Shown one piece after another: positions 35,488 through 44,628 of a stretch of DNA of 64,000 bases; within the stretch, counting starts at the first letter, position 1; every line of letters begins with the position of its first letter. The notes below the pieces were generated by a model, which searched no databases, was not told the origin of the DNA, and saw nothing but the letters and a program-made list of their open reading frames with translations. The stretch is from Shewanella sp. c952 (GTDB lineage: Bacteria > Pseudomonadota > Gammaproteobacteria > Enterobacterales > Shewanellaceae): assembly GCF_019654975.1 (NCBI RefSeq), contig NZ_BPEW01000012.1:1-64000 (forward strand). Reading direction: 5' to 3'. The position numbers and the translations under genes were made by a program.

Positions 35488-36243
35488 TTAGAAGCGACCT
35501 ACGATGCTCGCTGATAAGTTAACTCCGTCTACATCAGAATCGATGAGTCTAGAAGCATCAAATGTAGCTGAGAAGGTATCGGAGATCTGCCACCAATAGC
35601 CGGTACTAATAGAATAATCGCTTGATCTAGTATCAAAATAGTTTGCCCCGACATACCAGGAGTCATTAATATACCAATCAGCACCGACATTAAATGTATC
35701 GTCAAAATCTGTATGCGACCAGTTAGCACTAAGCTCAATTCCAGCAGTTGACTCTAAAGCCATAAAGCTGCGAACAGCCAATCCATATTCCTCAGCGGTA
35801 TCATTATCGCTATCTGAATAAAATGCAGATACTGCAGAAGATGAATTGAAATAGTAACCAACTTCAGCTAAGTATGAATCGGTATCAAAGCTGTCGAAAT
35901 TTGTTCTACCGTATGCAGCTGAAATAAACCAGTTTGAATCAAATACAAATTTACCATCGATGTTGATTGAATCTACATCAAAATTTTCTATATCATAATA
36001 CTGGTAATTTACGCCGACATTTGATTTTTGAGCCAAAAAGCCATTGAGCGCATATGGACCATTACTTTGGTCTACTGCTTCAAAATAGTATCGATAAGCG
36101 GCACTCCATACACCGTCGCTAACTTCTTCAGAATTAGTGCCGTAGTTGATTCTAGCTTCATGATGAAATTCATTTTCTGCGGCAAATGCAGAGGACGTGG
36201 CGGTAGCGAATAATAAAGCTAATGCAATTGGTGTTTTTTTCAT
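35488..36243 (-). CDS. Outer-membrane beta-barrel protein (putative porin)
   Basis: 251-residue secreted protein. A 21-residue signal peptide (KKTPIALALLFATATSSAFA) precedes a chain of alternating hydrophobic/polar strands rich in tyrosine, aspartate and serine (WFISAAYGRTNFDSF, WYVGANYFDTRSSDY). It ends in VGRF with the C-terminal phenylalanine expected of barrel proteins inserted by BAM. Roughly a dozen strands can be made out. It resembles the putative porins common in Shewanella; specificity is unknown. A symmetric operator-like sequence lies upstream. Confidence 0.85.
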   Translation of the reverse strand: MKKTPIALALLFATATSSAFAAENEFHHEARINYGTNSEEVSDGVWSAAYRYYFEAVDQSNGPYALNGFLAQKSNVGVNYQYYDIENFDVDSINIDGKFVFDSNWFISAAYGRTNFDSFDTDSYLAEVGYYFNSSSAVSAFYSDSDNDTAEEYGLAVRSFMALESTAGIELSANWSHTDFDDTFNVGADWYINDSWYVGANYFDTRSSDYSISTGYWWQISDTFSATFDASRLIDSDVDGVNLSASIVGRF

Positions 36244-36596
36244 TGTTTATTCCCTTAAATGATTAATAACACTAAGAGAAGAGCGTTAACTTACTATCTT
36301 AAGCAGATCTGAAGCTTCTCCAAGCTTTTACAGGCATCCACTTCAAGTGAACGCTTTGCTCTCCTAGCGAAAAGCAATATATTACATCTAACAGTAGAAT
36401 GTAATGCAACAGTTACATTTAATAACACTTTACTCTGCGACACTATTTATATCGACATCACGATAAAGAAAAAATGCAGTTTATCGAGCAGTGTGTTCTT
36501 CGTTAAACTCTAAAGCATACCGTTTACAATTTGCATTCATTAAACCTGTAGCGGTAGCACAATTTAAGTACATACACTAAACGCAAATTCTAGATA
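36244..36596. other. Porin upstream region
   Basis: About 350 bases between the porin and the nqr terminator. The only motif I can support is the inverted repeat at 36398-36419; no ORF is seen. No nqrM-like gene lies here. Confidence 0.4.
36398..36419. promoter_or_regulatory. Inverted repeat upstream of the porin gene (TyrR-box-like)
   Basis: AATGTAA (36398-36404) and TTACATT (36413-36419) are perfect inverted copies separated by 8 bases. An extra half-site ATTACAT lies at 36381-36387. The central 18 bases agree with the TyrR box TGTAAA-N6-TTTACA except for the two inner bases. About 155 bases upstream of the porin start. A TyrR/PhhR-type site is possible but unproven. Confidence 0.4.
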
Positions 36597-36626
36597 TAAA
36601 AAACGCAGCTCAATGGCTGCGTTTTA
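36597..36626 (-). terminator. Rho-independent terminator of the nqr operon
   Basis: AACGCAGC pairs with GCTGCGTT around a short loop (TCAATG), with A and T runs on both sides. It lies 23 bases past the nqrF stop. Confidence 0.85.
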
Positions 36627-36648
36627 TATTTAAACTAATGGATTTAAC

Positions 36649-37866
36649 TTAGTCACCGAAATCATCAAGTAGAATATTTTCAGGCTCAACACCTAAGCTT
36701 TCTAGCAAGTTAATCACTGACGAGTTCATGATAGGAGGGCCACACATATAGAACTCACAATCTTCCGGCGCTTTGTGGTCACGCAAGTAGTTTTCAAACA
36801 ATACATTGTGAATAAAGCCGGTGTAACCGGTCCAGTTATCTTCAGGTAACGGATCAGATAGCGCGACATGCCAGACAAAGTTTTCATTCTCAGCAGCTAA
36901 CATGTCGAAATCTTCTTGATAGAACACTTCACGTGTTGAACGAGCACCGTACCAAAAACTCATCTTGCGTTGCGTCTTTTTGCTCTTAAGCTGATCGAAG
37001 ATATGTGAACGCATGGGTGCCATACCCGCACCACCACCAACAAAAATCATTTCGGCATCGGTCTCTTTAACGAAGAACTCACCAAATGGACCTGAGATAG
37101 TCACCTTATCACCGGCCTTTAGGTTAAAGATGTACGATGACATTTTACCCGGAGCCACTTTATCATTAGGTGGCGTCGCAATACGCACATTAAGCATGAT
37201 ACGCCCCTTTTCATCAGGGTAGTTAGCCATCGAATAAGCACGTAAAACATCCTCATCGACTTTTGAGACTAGCTTAAACAGTTCGTACTTCTCCCAATCA
37301 TCACGATACTCAGCGGGAATATCAAAGTCTGCATAATTGACAGTATGCGCAGGTGCTTCAATTTGAATATAACCACCCGCTTTGAAAAGAACGTCTTCGC
37401 CTTCTGGTAGTTTCAGCAATAACTCTTTAATGAAAGTCGCTGTGTTATTGTTAGAAATAACTTCACATTGCCACTTCTTAACGCCAAAGATCTCCTCTTC
37501 AACCTCAAGCTCCATATCCGTTTTAACTGAGACCTGACAGGCTAAACGGCAGCCCTCTTTTGCCTCTTTTTTACTGATATGGTCACGTTCTGTCGGCAAA
37601 ATATCGCCACCGCCAGATTTTACAGTCACCCGACATTGGCCACATGTACCACCTCCGCCACAAGCTGACGGAATGAAAATGTTTTTGCCCGCTAACGCGC
37701 CGAGCAGTTTGTCGCCCGCTGCTGTTGAAATACTTTTTTCAGCATCATCATTAATACGGATATTAACATCACCCGTAGAAACCAATTTACTTTTGGCGAA
37801 TAAAATCACCATGACCAACATGCTTACCACTGCGGTGAACATGCCGATACCAATTGCCATTTCCAT
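36649..37866 (-). CDS. nqrF: Na+-NQR subunit F (NADH dehydrogenase, 2Fe-2S/FAD)
   Basis: 405-residue subunit that takes hydride from NADH and passes electrons to the rest of the Na+-translocating NADH:quinone reductase. One N-terminal membrane helix ([18 protein letters not shown]) anchors it. The plant-ferredoxin-like domain follows with cysteines at 69, 75 and 78 ([12 protein letters not shown]) and a fourth in GCRLACQV. The FAD domain carries [10 protein letters not shown], and the NADH domain has [15 protein letters not shown] and [10 protein letters not shown]. Length is standard. Last gene of the operon, closed by a terminator. Confidence 0.96.
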   Translation of the reverse strand: MEMAIGIGMFTAVVSMLVMVILFAKSKLVSTGDVNIRINDDAEKSISTAAGDKLLGALAGKNIFIPSACGGGGTCGQCRVTVKSGGGDILPTERDHISKKEAKEGCRLACQVSVKTDMELEVEEEIFGVKKWQCEVISNNNTATFIKELLLKLPEGEDVLFKAGGYIQIEAPAHTVNYADFDIPAEYRDDWEKYELFKLVSKVDEDVLRAYSMANYPDEKGRIMLNVRIATPPNDKVAPGKMSSYIFNLKAGDKVTISGPFGEFFVKETDAEMIFVGGGAGMAPMRSHIFDQLKSKKTQRKMSFWYGARSTREVFYQEDFDMLAAENENFVWHVALSDPLPEDNWTGYTGFIHNVLFENYLRDHKAPEDCEFYMCGPPIMNSSVINLLESLGVEPENILLDDFGD

Positions 37867-37919
37867 CGAATTTACCTTTTGTTTAATTCGTTTTCATTAA
37901 GCTGCTTAACTAAACAGGC

Positions 37920-38528
37920 TTAAATAGAAATACCAGAGAAAGCCATAAAGCCTAGTGCCATCAAACCGGTGGTAATAAACACAATACCTATGCCCTGTAG
38001 GCCTTCAGGTATTGCATGGAATTTCATCCGCTCACGTAATCCAGCAAGCATCACTATCGCCATTGCCCAGCCAAAGCCTGAACCTGCGGCGAATACCACT
38101 GACTCACCCAGTGAGTAATCACGGTTAGCCATAAAGATAACACCTGCAAAAATCGCACAGTTTACCGTTAGCAATGGCAAGAAAATACCAAGAGAGTCAT
38201 ACAATGCTGGAATGTATTTATCTAAAAACATCTCTAAGATCTGTACCAAGGCTGCAATCACCCCAATAAAGGTAATTAACTGCAAATAGCTTAAATCTAA
38301 TGCAGGGTAACCTGCCCAAGCTAGCGCACCAGGCGCTAAGACATTGGCGTAAATTATTTGGTTAAGTGGCACAGCTAAAGTCATTACCACGATAACCGCT
38401 ATCCCCAAACCAAAGGAGGTCGACACTTTCTTAGACACGGCTAAAAAAGTACACATTCCCATGAAGAATGACAGTGCCATGTTGTCGATAAACGCAGCCT
38501 GAATAAACAGGTTTATATAATGTTCCAT
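37920..38528 (-). CDS. nqrE: Na+-NQR subunit E
   Basis: 202-residue membrane subunit with six helices, related to RnfA. Landmarks are [22 protein letters not shown], in which the conserved cysteine of the membrane iron-sulphur site lies, and [15 protein letters not shown] with the second cysteine. With NqrD it forms the core that binds the intramembrane cluster. Length is standard. Separated from nqrF by 53 bases and from nqrD by 8. Confidence 0.96.
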   Translation of the reverse strand: MEHYINLFIQAAFIDNMALSFFMGMCTFLAVSKKVSTSFGLGIAVIVVMTLAVPLNQIIYANVLAPGALAWAGYPALDLSYLQLITFIGVIAALVQILEMFLDKYIPALYDSLGIFLPLLTVNCAIFAGVIFMANRDYSLGESVVFAAGSGFGWAMAIVMLAGLRERMKFHAIPEGLQGIGIVFITTGLMALGFMAFSGISI

Positions 38529-38536
38529 ATCGCCTA

Positions 38537-39160
38537 CTACCCTCGCTTACGCTGAATGACGTTAATTGACCAGATCATCAAACCAATTAAGAAGAACGCA
38601 CTTGGTGGTAGCTTGAACATCTCATTAGCTAAATACCAACCGCCGTTTTCAACGGTTTGTAAAATTTCATGGCCAAACAAGGTACCACTACCAAGTAGTT
38701 CACGAACAAACGCCACACCCAATAAGATCACGCCGTATCCCATTGCATTACCAACAGCATCAACCACAGCGAGATGTGGTGGATTTTTCATAGCAAATGC
38801 TTCAGCACGCCCCATGATGATACAGTTGGTGATAATCAAACCAACGAATACTGACAGCTGACGTGATAATTCATACGCTATATCTTGTAATACCATGTCG
38901 ACAATAATCACTAATGAAGCAATGACCGTCATTTGCGCAATAATACGTACACTATTAGGTATAAGAGAACGTATGCTGGAGATAATTAAATTTGAGAATA
39001 CCAGTACAAATGTCACGGCGATTGTCATTACTAATGCGGTTTGCATTGAGTTACTAACAGCTAGCGCAGAACATACCCCAAGCACTTGCATCGCTACGGG
39101 GTTATTGCTGAAAATAGGACTGGTTAAAATGTCACGAGTTGATGCAGTTTGAGTACTCAT
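38537..39160 (-). CDS. nqrD: Na+-NQR subunit D
   Basis: 207-residue membrane subunit with six helices, paralogous to NqrE and Rnf[22 protein letters not shown] and [20 protein letters not shown] contain the two cysteines of the shared iron-sulphur site. The start at 39160 overlaps the nqrC stop as TGATG. A GTG one codon earlier is possible. Confidence 0.95.
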   Translation of the reverse strand: MSTQTASTRDILTSPIFSNNPVAMQVLGVCSALAVSNSMQTALVMTIAVTFVLVFSNLIISSIRSLIPNSVRIIAQMTVIASLVIIVDMVLQDIAYELSRQLSVFVGLIITNCIIMGRAEAFAMKNPPHLAVVDAVGNAMGYGVILLGVAFVRELLGSGTLFGHEILQTVENGGWYLANEMFKLPPSAFFLIGLMIWSINVIQRKRG

Positions 39161-39942
39161 CACTTAGCCTCCGACGCTTTTAGCTTATTTAGGAACGTTT
39201 CAAACCCTTCAGAGCCAAACCAAAACTGCACAGCTCGTTGGACTCCTCGACCTGTCATTGTTGCTCCACTGACAGCATCAACACCATGAACATCTCCAGC
39301 TTTAGCACCGCCTTTAACAACTTTGAAAGAGACTTTTCCCTTCTCATTAAATAGCTGCTTACCATGCCATTTGTCGGTCCACTCTGAGTCATTTAGGAAA
39401 TCACCAATACCCGGAGTTTCACCATGCTCATAAAACACGACATTTTCAACGGTATTAAAGTCAGGTTGCAACGCCACATAACCATAAACCATCGACCATA
39501 AGCCTTTGCCGTAAATAGGCAATACTACAGCCTCTAGCTGGTTATTATCGTCAAAGACTTTAAAGACTCGTACTTGGTTAGCACGGGTTTTGATTTTGGC
39601 TTTATCTTGCTTTTTCTCAAGCTTTACTGAGGTTTCTGGGTTAATTGCCGCCATTTTGTCATCAAAATCTAGCACGTTAATTTCAGAACCAGTAGCAACA
39701 TCGCCAGTCTCGAGCGTCACTAATAAAGGCTTAACGTCTTTGTCGAATATCGCTCTAAAGTCTTTATCCGCTATATCGACGTCTGCAGCTATTAATACAT
39801 TGCGTTTAAGCTCGTCACGTTTCTTGACCAGCTTGCGCTCTTTTAGCAGCTCTGCTGTACCTGTGATCATAAATGAACACAATAGGCAGAGGGTCACGGT
39901 GAAAATCATCGTGCCCAAAAATGAATCTTTCTTAAATGCCAT
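39160..39942 (-). CDS. nqrC: Na+-NQR subunit C (covalent FMN)
   Basis: 260-residue subunit with one N-terminal helix ([23 protein letters not shown]) and a periplasmic FMN domain. The FMN is attached by phosphoester to the last threonine of VSGATMT-type SGAT(x)T sequence near residue 224 ([14 protein letters not shown]). Attachment needs ApbE, which is not in the window. The ATG overlaps the stop of the small ORF before it by one base. Confidence 0.95.
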   Translation of the reverse strand: MAFKKDSFLGTMIFTVTLCLLCSFMITGTAELLKERKLVKKRDELKRNVLIAADVDIADKDFRAIFDKDVKPLLVTLETGDVATGSEINVLDFDDKMAAINPETSVKLEKKQDKAKIKTRANQVRVFKVFDDNNQLEAVVLPIYGKGLWSMVYGYVALQPDFNTVENVVFYEHGETPGIGDFLNDSEWTDKWHGKQLFNEKGKVSFKVVKGGAKAGDVHGVDAVSGATMTGRGVQRAVQFWFGSEGFETFLNKLKASEAK

Positions 39943-40091
39943 TACGCTTTATTCCCCGTATTGACCTGCTTTGCACTTTTAGGCATACGATAGAGTAGGT
40001 ACTCAAATATCGCTTCCCAGAGTTTGGCTAATAACATCGCTGGCATCGCCACAGCAATAGAATTGGCTTTTTGATGAGCTTTAAAGACCAT
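39942..40091 (-). CDS. 49-residue ORF between nqrB and nqrC, resembling the NqrB C-terminus
   Basis: A complete 49-codon frame fills the gap between nqrB and nqrC. Its ATG at 40091 overlaps the end of nqrB by 11 bases, GGAG lies 11 bases upstream, and its TAA shares one base with the nqrC ATG, so translation should be coupled on both sides. The product is MVFKAHQKANSIAV..., then PAMLLAKLWEAIFEYLL, then a polar tail. That segment aligns without gaps with LAILFANLWAPIFDYLV near the end of NqrB: 9 identities in 17, the rest mostly conservative. It looks like a diverged partial duplication of the nqrB end that has kept an open frame. Predicted: one amphipathic or membrane helix. Expression is not shown. 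Confidence 0.65.
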   Translation of the reverse strand: MVFKAHQKANSIAVAMPAMLLAKLWEAIFEYLLYRMPKSAKQVNTGNKA

Positions 40092-41298
40092 TACGTTTCA
40101 GTCTCCGTTTAATGTTGGCTTTCGCGACGAGGTAATCAAAGATTGGCGCCCATAAGTTGGCGAACAATATCGCGAGCATGACACCTTCAGGCATCTTTGG
40201 ATTAACAACTCGAATGAGCACGGTCATAAAACCAATTAACAGTCCATAGGCCACCTTACCTTTACGGGTATAAGATGTAGTCACCGGATCTGTTGCCATA
40301 AACATCATTGCAATCGCAAAACCACCGGTTACTAAATGCCAAGTCCACGGCATAGCAAACAGTTCATTTTTAGATGAACCAATAATGTTAAATAGTGTGG
40401 CTGTCGCTATCATGCCTGCGAGTACACCCGCTACGATACGCCAGTCAGCAAGACGGGTAAGGATTAGGAACCCACCACCGATGAGTAATGCCAGAGTGCT
40501 AGTTTCACCAATTGCACCCACAGTAAAACCAAAGAAAGCATTCCACCAGTTAGGATCGGTAAACGCTTCATACCATGCATAATCAGCAAAGCTCATTTTG
40601 CCAGCTGCTGTTTGCATTAACGTTGTCGCACCAGAGAATCCATCTACGGCAACGAGTTGAGTAACAGCAGTAACCTGCGATGGATAGGCGAAGTAGATAA
40701 ACGCCAGACCTGCTAGTGCGGGATTAAGGAAGTTATATCCCATACCACCGAACACCTCTTTTGCCATTATGACACCAAAGGTGATCCCCATTGCCACTAG
40801 CCAAAGCGGCGTAGAAACAGGCAAGATCAAAGTAAATAGCAAAGCAGTCACAAAGAAGCCTTCGTGTAGTTCTTGACCGCGTACCTTAGCAAATACCATT
40901 TCCCAAAACAGACTCACTAACAGCGCTGTAATGTAGATAGGTGCATACAAGCTTATGCCGTAAATAACTAAACCAATAAAGCCTGTTTGCTCCGTCATGC
41001 CACCAAAAATGGCATTAAAAGGAATAAGCTGCCACACGCTAGAAGCTTCTAAACCCGATGCTACTGCAATCTGTGCTTGTAGACCGATGTTGTATATACC
41101 AAACAAGATGGCTGGCAATAAACACAACCCCACAATTGTCATGGTTCTTTTTACATCGATGGCATCTCGAACATGTACCTTGCCTTTAGTACTTCGACCA
41201 TGAGCCACAAGTAAAGAGTGCAGATAACCCTTTACTGAGTTGCCCGGTGCATAATAATCCTCTTGGATATCGGGCTTTTTATCTTGTTGACTCATCAA
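40081..41298 (-). CDS. nqrB: Na+-NQR subunit B
   Basis: 405-residue integral subunit with about ten helices that holds riboflavin, binds FMN covalently and forms the sodium path. The FMN threonine is in GFSGATTLMQTA near residue 225. Other landmarks are AYPSQVTAV and FMATDPVTTSYTRKG, then PEGVMLAILFANLWAP at the end. It overlaps nqrA by 4 bases and the small ORF by 11. Confidence 0.96.
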   Translation of the reverse strand: MMSQQDKKPDIQEDYYAPGNSVKGYLHSLLVAHGRSTKGKVHVRDAIDVKRTMTIVGLCLLPAILFGIYNIGLQAQIAVASGLEASSVWQLIPFNAIFGGMTEQTGFIGLVIYGISLYAPIYITALLVSLFWEMVFAKVRGQELHEGFFVTALLFTLILPVSTPLWLVAMGITFGVIMAKEVFGGMGYNFLNPALAGLAFIYFAYPSQVTAVTQLVAVDGFSGATTLMQTAAGKMSFADYAWYEAFTDPNWWNAFFGFTVGAIGETSTLALLIGGGFLILTRLADWRIVAGVLAGMIATATLFNIIGSSKNELFAMPWTWHLVTGGFAIAMMFMATDPVTTSYTRKGKVAYGLLIGFMTVLIRVVNPKMPEGVMLAILFANLWAPIFDYLVAKANIKRRLKRNGL

Positions 41299-42656
41299 CC
41301 TTCCCTCTCAATAATTTCTAAACAAGCGCGCAGCTCTTTACCAAAATCGTACTTGCCGGGACACACAAAGGTACATAATGCTAAATCTTCTTCATCAAGT
41401 TCCAATGCCCCTAAAGCTTGCGCTTCATCAGTATCTCTAACAACGAGATCGCGTACTAACAGCGTTGGCAAAACATCAAGCGGCATCACTCGGTCTAATT
41501 GACCAAAAGCCATCATTGCACGAGCTGAGCCGCCTGTATGGGTGGTTAAGTTAAATAGTTTCTTAGCGCCTTTAAGACGTGAGGTAACCGCACGAGTGAT
41601 GGAGAATTTTTCAGAACCACCTCTTACCCATGGTAATAGATGGTGTTGTGAATCTTCTTGAAGCACACTGACTTGATTATGAAAACGCCCGAGGAAATCA
41701 TGGACGCCAAAAGCAGTATGACCCGACAAAACAGAACCTGAAACCACACGAGAGTTACCCTCTTGCAGTTCACCAGCGACCACTTCTGATAAACAAGCAC
41801 CGGTTTGAACGCGAACTAATCGCGGCTTGATAACATCCGGCCCAGCAAGAGCAACAACACGGTCAGTGTAAATCTCGCCAGTTAAAAACAGTTTGCCGTA
41901 AGCAATCACATCTTGATAACCCAAATGCCAAACAGGACGTTCAAGGCTAGCGGGCAACACAAAATGAATATGGGTGCCAACTAAACCCGCAGGATGTACG
42001 CCTTCAAAATAGTGATTGATGACATGAGGCAATTCGCTACCAGGTAGCTTCTCGCCTGGCGCTTGACCCAAATGAACTTTTCCGTCGGTAAGTTGACCTA
42101 AAACAGCAAGCCCTGCAGCAAATGCATCGGCTTGCTCTGCAATAACAATCAAAGGGTCAGCTGCCAATGGGTTACTGTCCATCGCGCTGACAAAAATGCC
42201 TGCTGGCGTAGAGTCTATATTGGGAACGCGGGAGAAAGGTCGAGTGCGTAAAGCCGTCCACAAACCACTATCGACCAGCTTTGCTTGCACTTGGCTGCGA
42301 CTTAATGCTTGGATATCTTCATCTATACCAAAATGAATTGAATCACCTTGATTGCATTCAATGACGATAGACTGAAAAAGCCTTCGCTCGCCACGGTTGA
42401 TAGCAATGATTTTGCCGCTAGCGGGTGCTGTGAACTTAACGCCAATATTCTTTTTATCTTCAAAAAGAACTTGACCCTTTTGCACCACATCGCCGATTTC
42501 TACTAACATCGTTGGTTTTAAACCAACATATTCCTCTCCCAAAAGTGCAACATGGGAGCAAGATTTGCTAGCATCAACAACCTGCTTAGGCTCGCCAGCA
42601 ATTGGCACGTCGAGGCCTTTTTTCACTGTTATAACTGGGTTTGAATAACCTGTCAT
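41295..42656 (-). CDS. nqrA: Na+-NQR subunit A
   Basis: 453-residue cytoplasmic subunit of Na+-NQR, conserved in all members but with no cofactor. The N-terminus shows ITVKKGLDVPIAGEPKQVV, preceded by a short extension. Landmarks KDKKNIGVKFTAPASGKI-like and CEHVxVCPGKYDFGKELR-type region near the C-terminus are present (CTFVCPGKYDFGKELRAC). The start is uncertain: TTG at 42668, ATG at 42665 and ATG at 42656 are in frame with no clear SD; I use 42656. First gene of the operon; promoter not identified. Confidence 0.94.
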   Translation of the reverse strand: MTGYSNPVITVKKGLDVPIAGEPKQVVDASKSCSHVALLGEEYVGLKPTMLVEIGDVVQKGQVLFEDKKNIGVKFTAPASGKIIAINRGERRLFQSIVIECNQGDSIHFGIDEDIQALSRSQVQAKLVDSGLWTALRTRPFSRVPNIDSTPAGIFVSAMDSNPLAADPLIVIAEQADAFAAGLAVLGQLTDGKVHLGQAPGEKLPGSELPHVINHYFEGVHPAGLVGTHIHFVLPASLERPVWHLGYQDVIAYGKLFLTGEIYTDRVVALAGPDVIKPRLVRVQTGACLSEVVAGELQEGNSRVVSGSVLSGHTAFGVHDFLGRFHNQVSVLQEDSQHHLLPWVRGGSEKFSITRAVTSRLKGAKKLFNLTTHTGGSARAMMAFGQLDRVMPLDVLPTLLVRDLVVRDTDEAQALGALELDEEDLALCTFVCPGKYDFGKELRACLEIIEREG

Positions 42657-43353
42657 CACAAACATCAACCGTTAAATAATTGGATGACTAATAGTAGTTG
42701 TTTGTTAACTAATATTCCACGTTTGACATCACACTTCGTGGCGGATTTTGTAAGTTACATACAAAAAAGCGCTTAGCTAAGCAAGTACAGAGAAATTGTT
42801 TCATATTTGGTTAACTCAAACAGGCATTAATGTAATTTTACAACAAAAACGAGGGAGATTTTCAAAGATAAAATACAGGCCCTAGCTAGCAAAAATGGTG
42901 AAAAACTTGAAGTGCAGCATGACCTCTCACGCTAACTTACTTTCACAAGCCTGAGGCAGAACTAACTGTCACTATAATAGCTATAACCAGTGTATTTCAC
43001 TGTATGACTGAACAAGGTACATTTAACAACATCTAACAAAGCTACATCGATTTGACCGTTTAGCCATCAGTAATACTTAACAACTTTATGACAAAAAAGC
43101 CCGGTAACGCTAAACCAGATAATTAACGTTTTACTCGAGTAACGTACCAATATAGATACTATTATTGCGTTATAGCCGCCAGCCAAAATCCGCTAGCCTT
43201 AAATATCACTGCTATTTATTGTAACGAGCATACACTGTAGATCGTAAATCCAACTCAGAAGCGAGGCGCTAGATTAGAATTAATAAAGTAAACACAGAGG
43301 AGTCATTCAATTTGACTCCCCTTCCGTTTAGAGCAGTTTGAAACAACGCAGAT
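42657..43353. other. Long non-coding region upstream of nqrA
   Basis: About 700 bases between nqrA and the ABC permease gene, both on the minus strand. It should hold the nqr promoter and leader. A palindrome GCTTAGCTAAGC at 42771-42782 is followed on the minus strand by TTTTTT, so it could act as a small attenuator-like hairpin. No ORF with an SD is seen. Another hairpin follows the ABC operon (listed). Confidence 0.45.
43299..43319 (-). terminator. Hairpin after the ABC exporter operon
   Basis: GGAGTCA (43299-43305) and TGACTCC (43313-43319) form a 7-base perfect stem around 7 bases. It lies 35 bases past the stop of the permease gene, but no T run follows, so terminator function is only likely. 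Confidence 0.5.
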
Positions 43354-44628
43354 TTAATCCCTTTGCAAAGCAACAATAGGGTCGAGTTTGGCGGCCTTTT
43401 TAGCTGGATATAAACCAAAACCGACACCGATTGTCATACAAACTCCCAGCGCAAGTACAATAGCGAAAGGAGACCAAGCTACAGGCCAACCGGCTGCAGA
43501 AGAGATAACCAACGCCAACAATAATCCAACACCAATACCGATAATGCCCCCAGTTGCAGAGATTGCGATACTCTCGATAAGAAATTGCCGCGCAATATCC
43601 TTTCGTTTAGCGCCTAACGCTCTTAAGAGCCCAATCTCACCAGTTCTTTCTAGAATGGTCGCCAACATAATATTCATAATGCCAATGCCGCCCACAAGTA
43701 AGGAGATCCCAGCAACACAAGCCATAACGATATTAAATATCTGCTGCGTCTTCTGATGCTGAGCCAGTAAATCGGCTGGTACAACAACATCAAAATCTTT
43801 TTCTCCACCATGGCGACGATTCAGAAGGTGCTGCAAGCTTTTAGAGGCTAACGTTGGATCGACGCCATCAACTAGCGCCAATTTAAAGGAATCCAATTCA
43901 TCCTCCAAATGCTTAAACTGCATCTTTTTCAGCGCTGTGCTCAGTGGGATAAAAACCTGATTTCGCTCGCCACCTAACTTAACGCCTTGAATCGTTGACT
44001 TAGTGCCCTCTTTTTCAGATAGCACGCCAACAACCGTAAACCATTGGTGATTAACTTTAACTAAACTGCCAATGGCATTGCCTTGTGGAAAAAGGCTTTG
44101 TGCTGCTTCAGGACCCAGAACAGTCACCTGTTGAAAGTGTGACTCGTCTGCTTGGTTTAGCCTTCGCCCCTCACCTAAATCTAAAGCACTCAAATCGAAA
44201 TAACTTGGTGTGACACCTAAGACCTTTGCGTCGCTGCGCCCTTTTAAACTAAACAGGCTAAAGACTTTAACGTTCTTTTCCGCACTCCAATTTTCAACAA
44301 AAGGCAATGTATCGGTTGCGCTATCAATATCTCTAAGGCTTAAGCCGACACTATGTTCACGCACTGACTTGAGTGCTTCCCCTTCTGTCGCTCGAGCATT
44401 AACAACAAGATTATTTACTCCCATTGATTCAATCATTTTCAGCGCTTCGCGTTCGGCGCCTTCGCCGACACTAAGCATAGCAATCACCGCGCCGACACCA
44501 AAAATCATTCCTAGAAGAGTCAGTAGTGTGCGCAATTTATGATGACGCATCTCATCGAATGCTTGCTTTATACCGTCTAAGTATATCGATAGGCTTACTG
44601 TAGGTGCCGTTGGTCTATTACCCGTCAT
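43354..44628 (-). CDS. MacB-like ABC transporter permease
   Basis: 424-residue inner-membrane protein with the MacB/FtsX arrangement: helix 1 (KLRTLLTLLGMIFGVGAVIAM), a periplasmic MacB core domain of about 220 residues, then three helices (MACVAGISLLVGGIGIMNIML, IAISATGGIIGIGVGLLLAL, WSPFAIVLALGVCMTIGVGF). The ERTGEIGLLRALGAKRKDI coupling segment sits between. It works as a mechanotransmission-type exporter with the ATPase and the adaptors upstream in the same operon. It overlaps the preceding adaptor gene by 4 bases. Substrate unknown. Confidence 0.92.
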   Translation of the reverse strand: MTGNRPTAPTVSLSIYLDGIKQAFDEMRHHKLRTLLTLLGMIFGVGAVIAMLSVGEGAEREALKMIESMGVNNLVVNARATEGEALKSVREHSVGLSLRDIDSATDTLPFVENWSAEKNVKVFSLFSLKGRSDAKVLGVTPSYFDLSALDLGEGRRLNQADESHFQQVTVLGPEAAQSLFPQGNAIGSLVKVNHQWFTVVGVLSEKEGTKSTIQGVKLGGERNQVFIPLSTALKKMQFKHLEDELDSFKLALVDGVDPTLASKSLQHLLNRRHGGEKDFDVVVPADLLAQHQKTQQIFNIVMACVAGISLLVGGIGIMNIMLATILERTGEIGLLRALGAKRKDIARQFLIESIAISATGGIIGIGVGLLLALVISSAAGWPVAWSPFAIVLALGVCMTIGVGFGLYPAKKAAKLDPIVALQRD

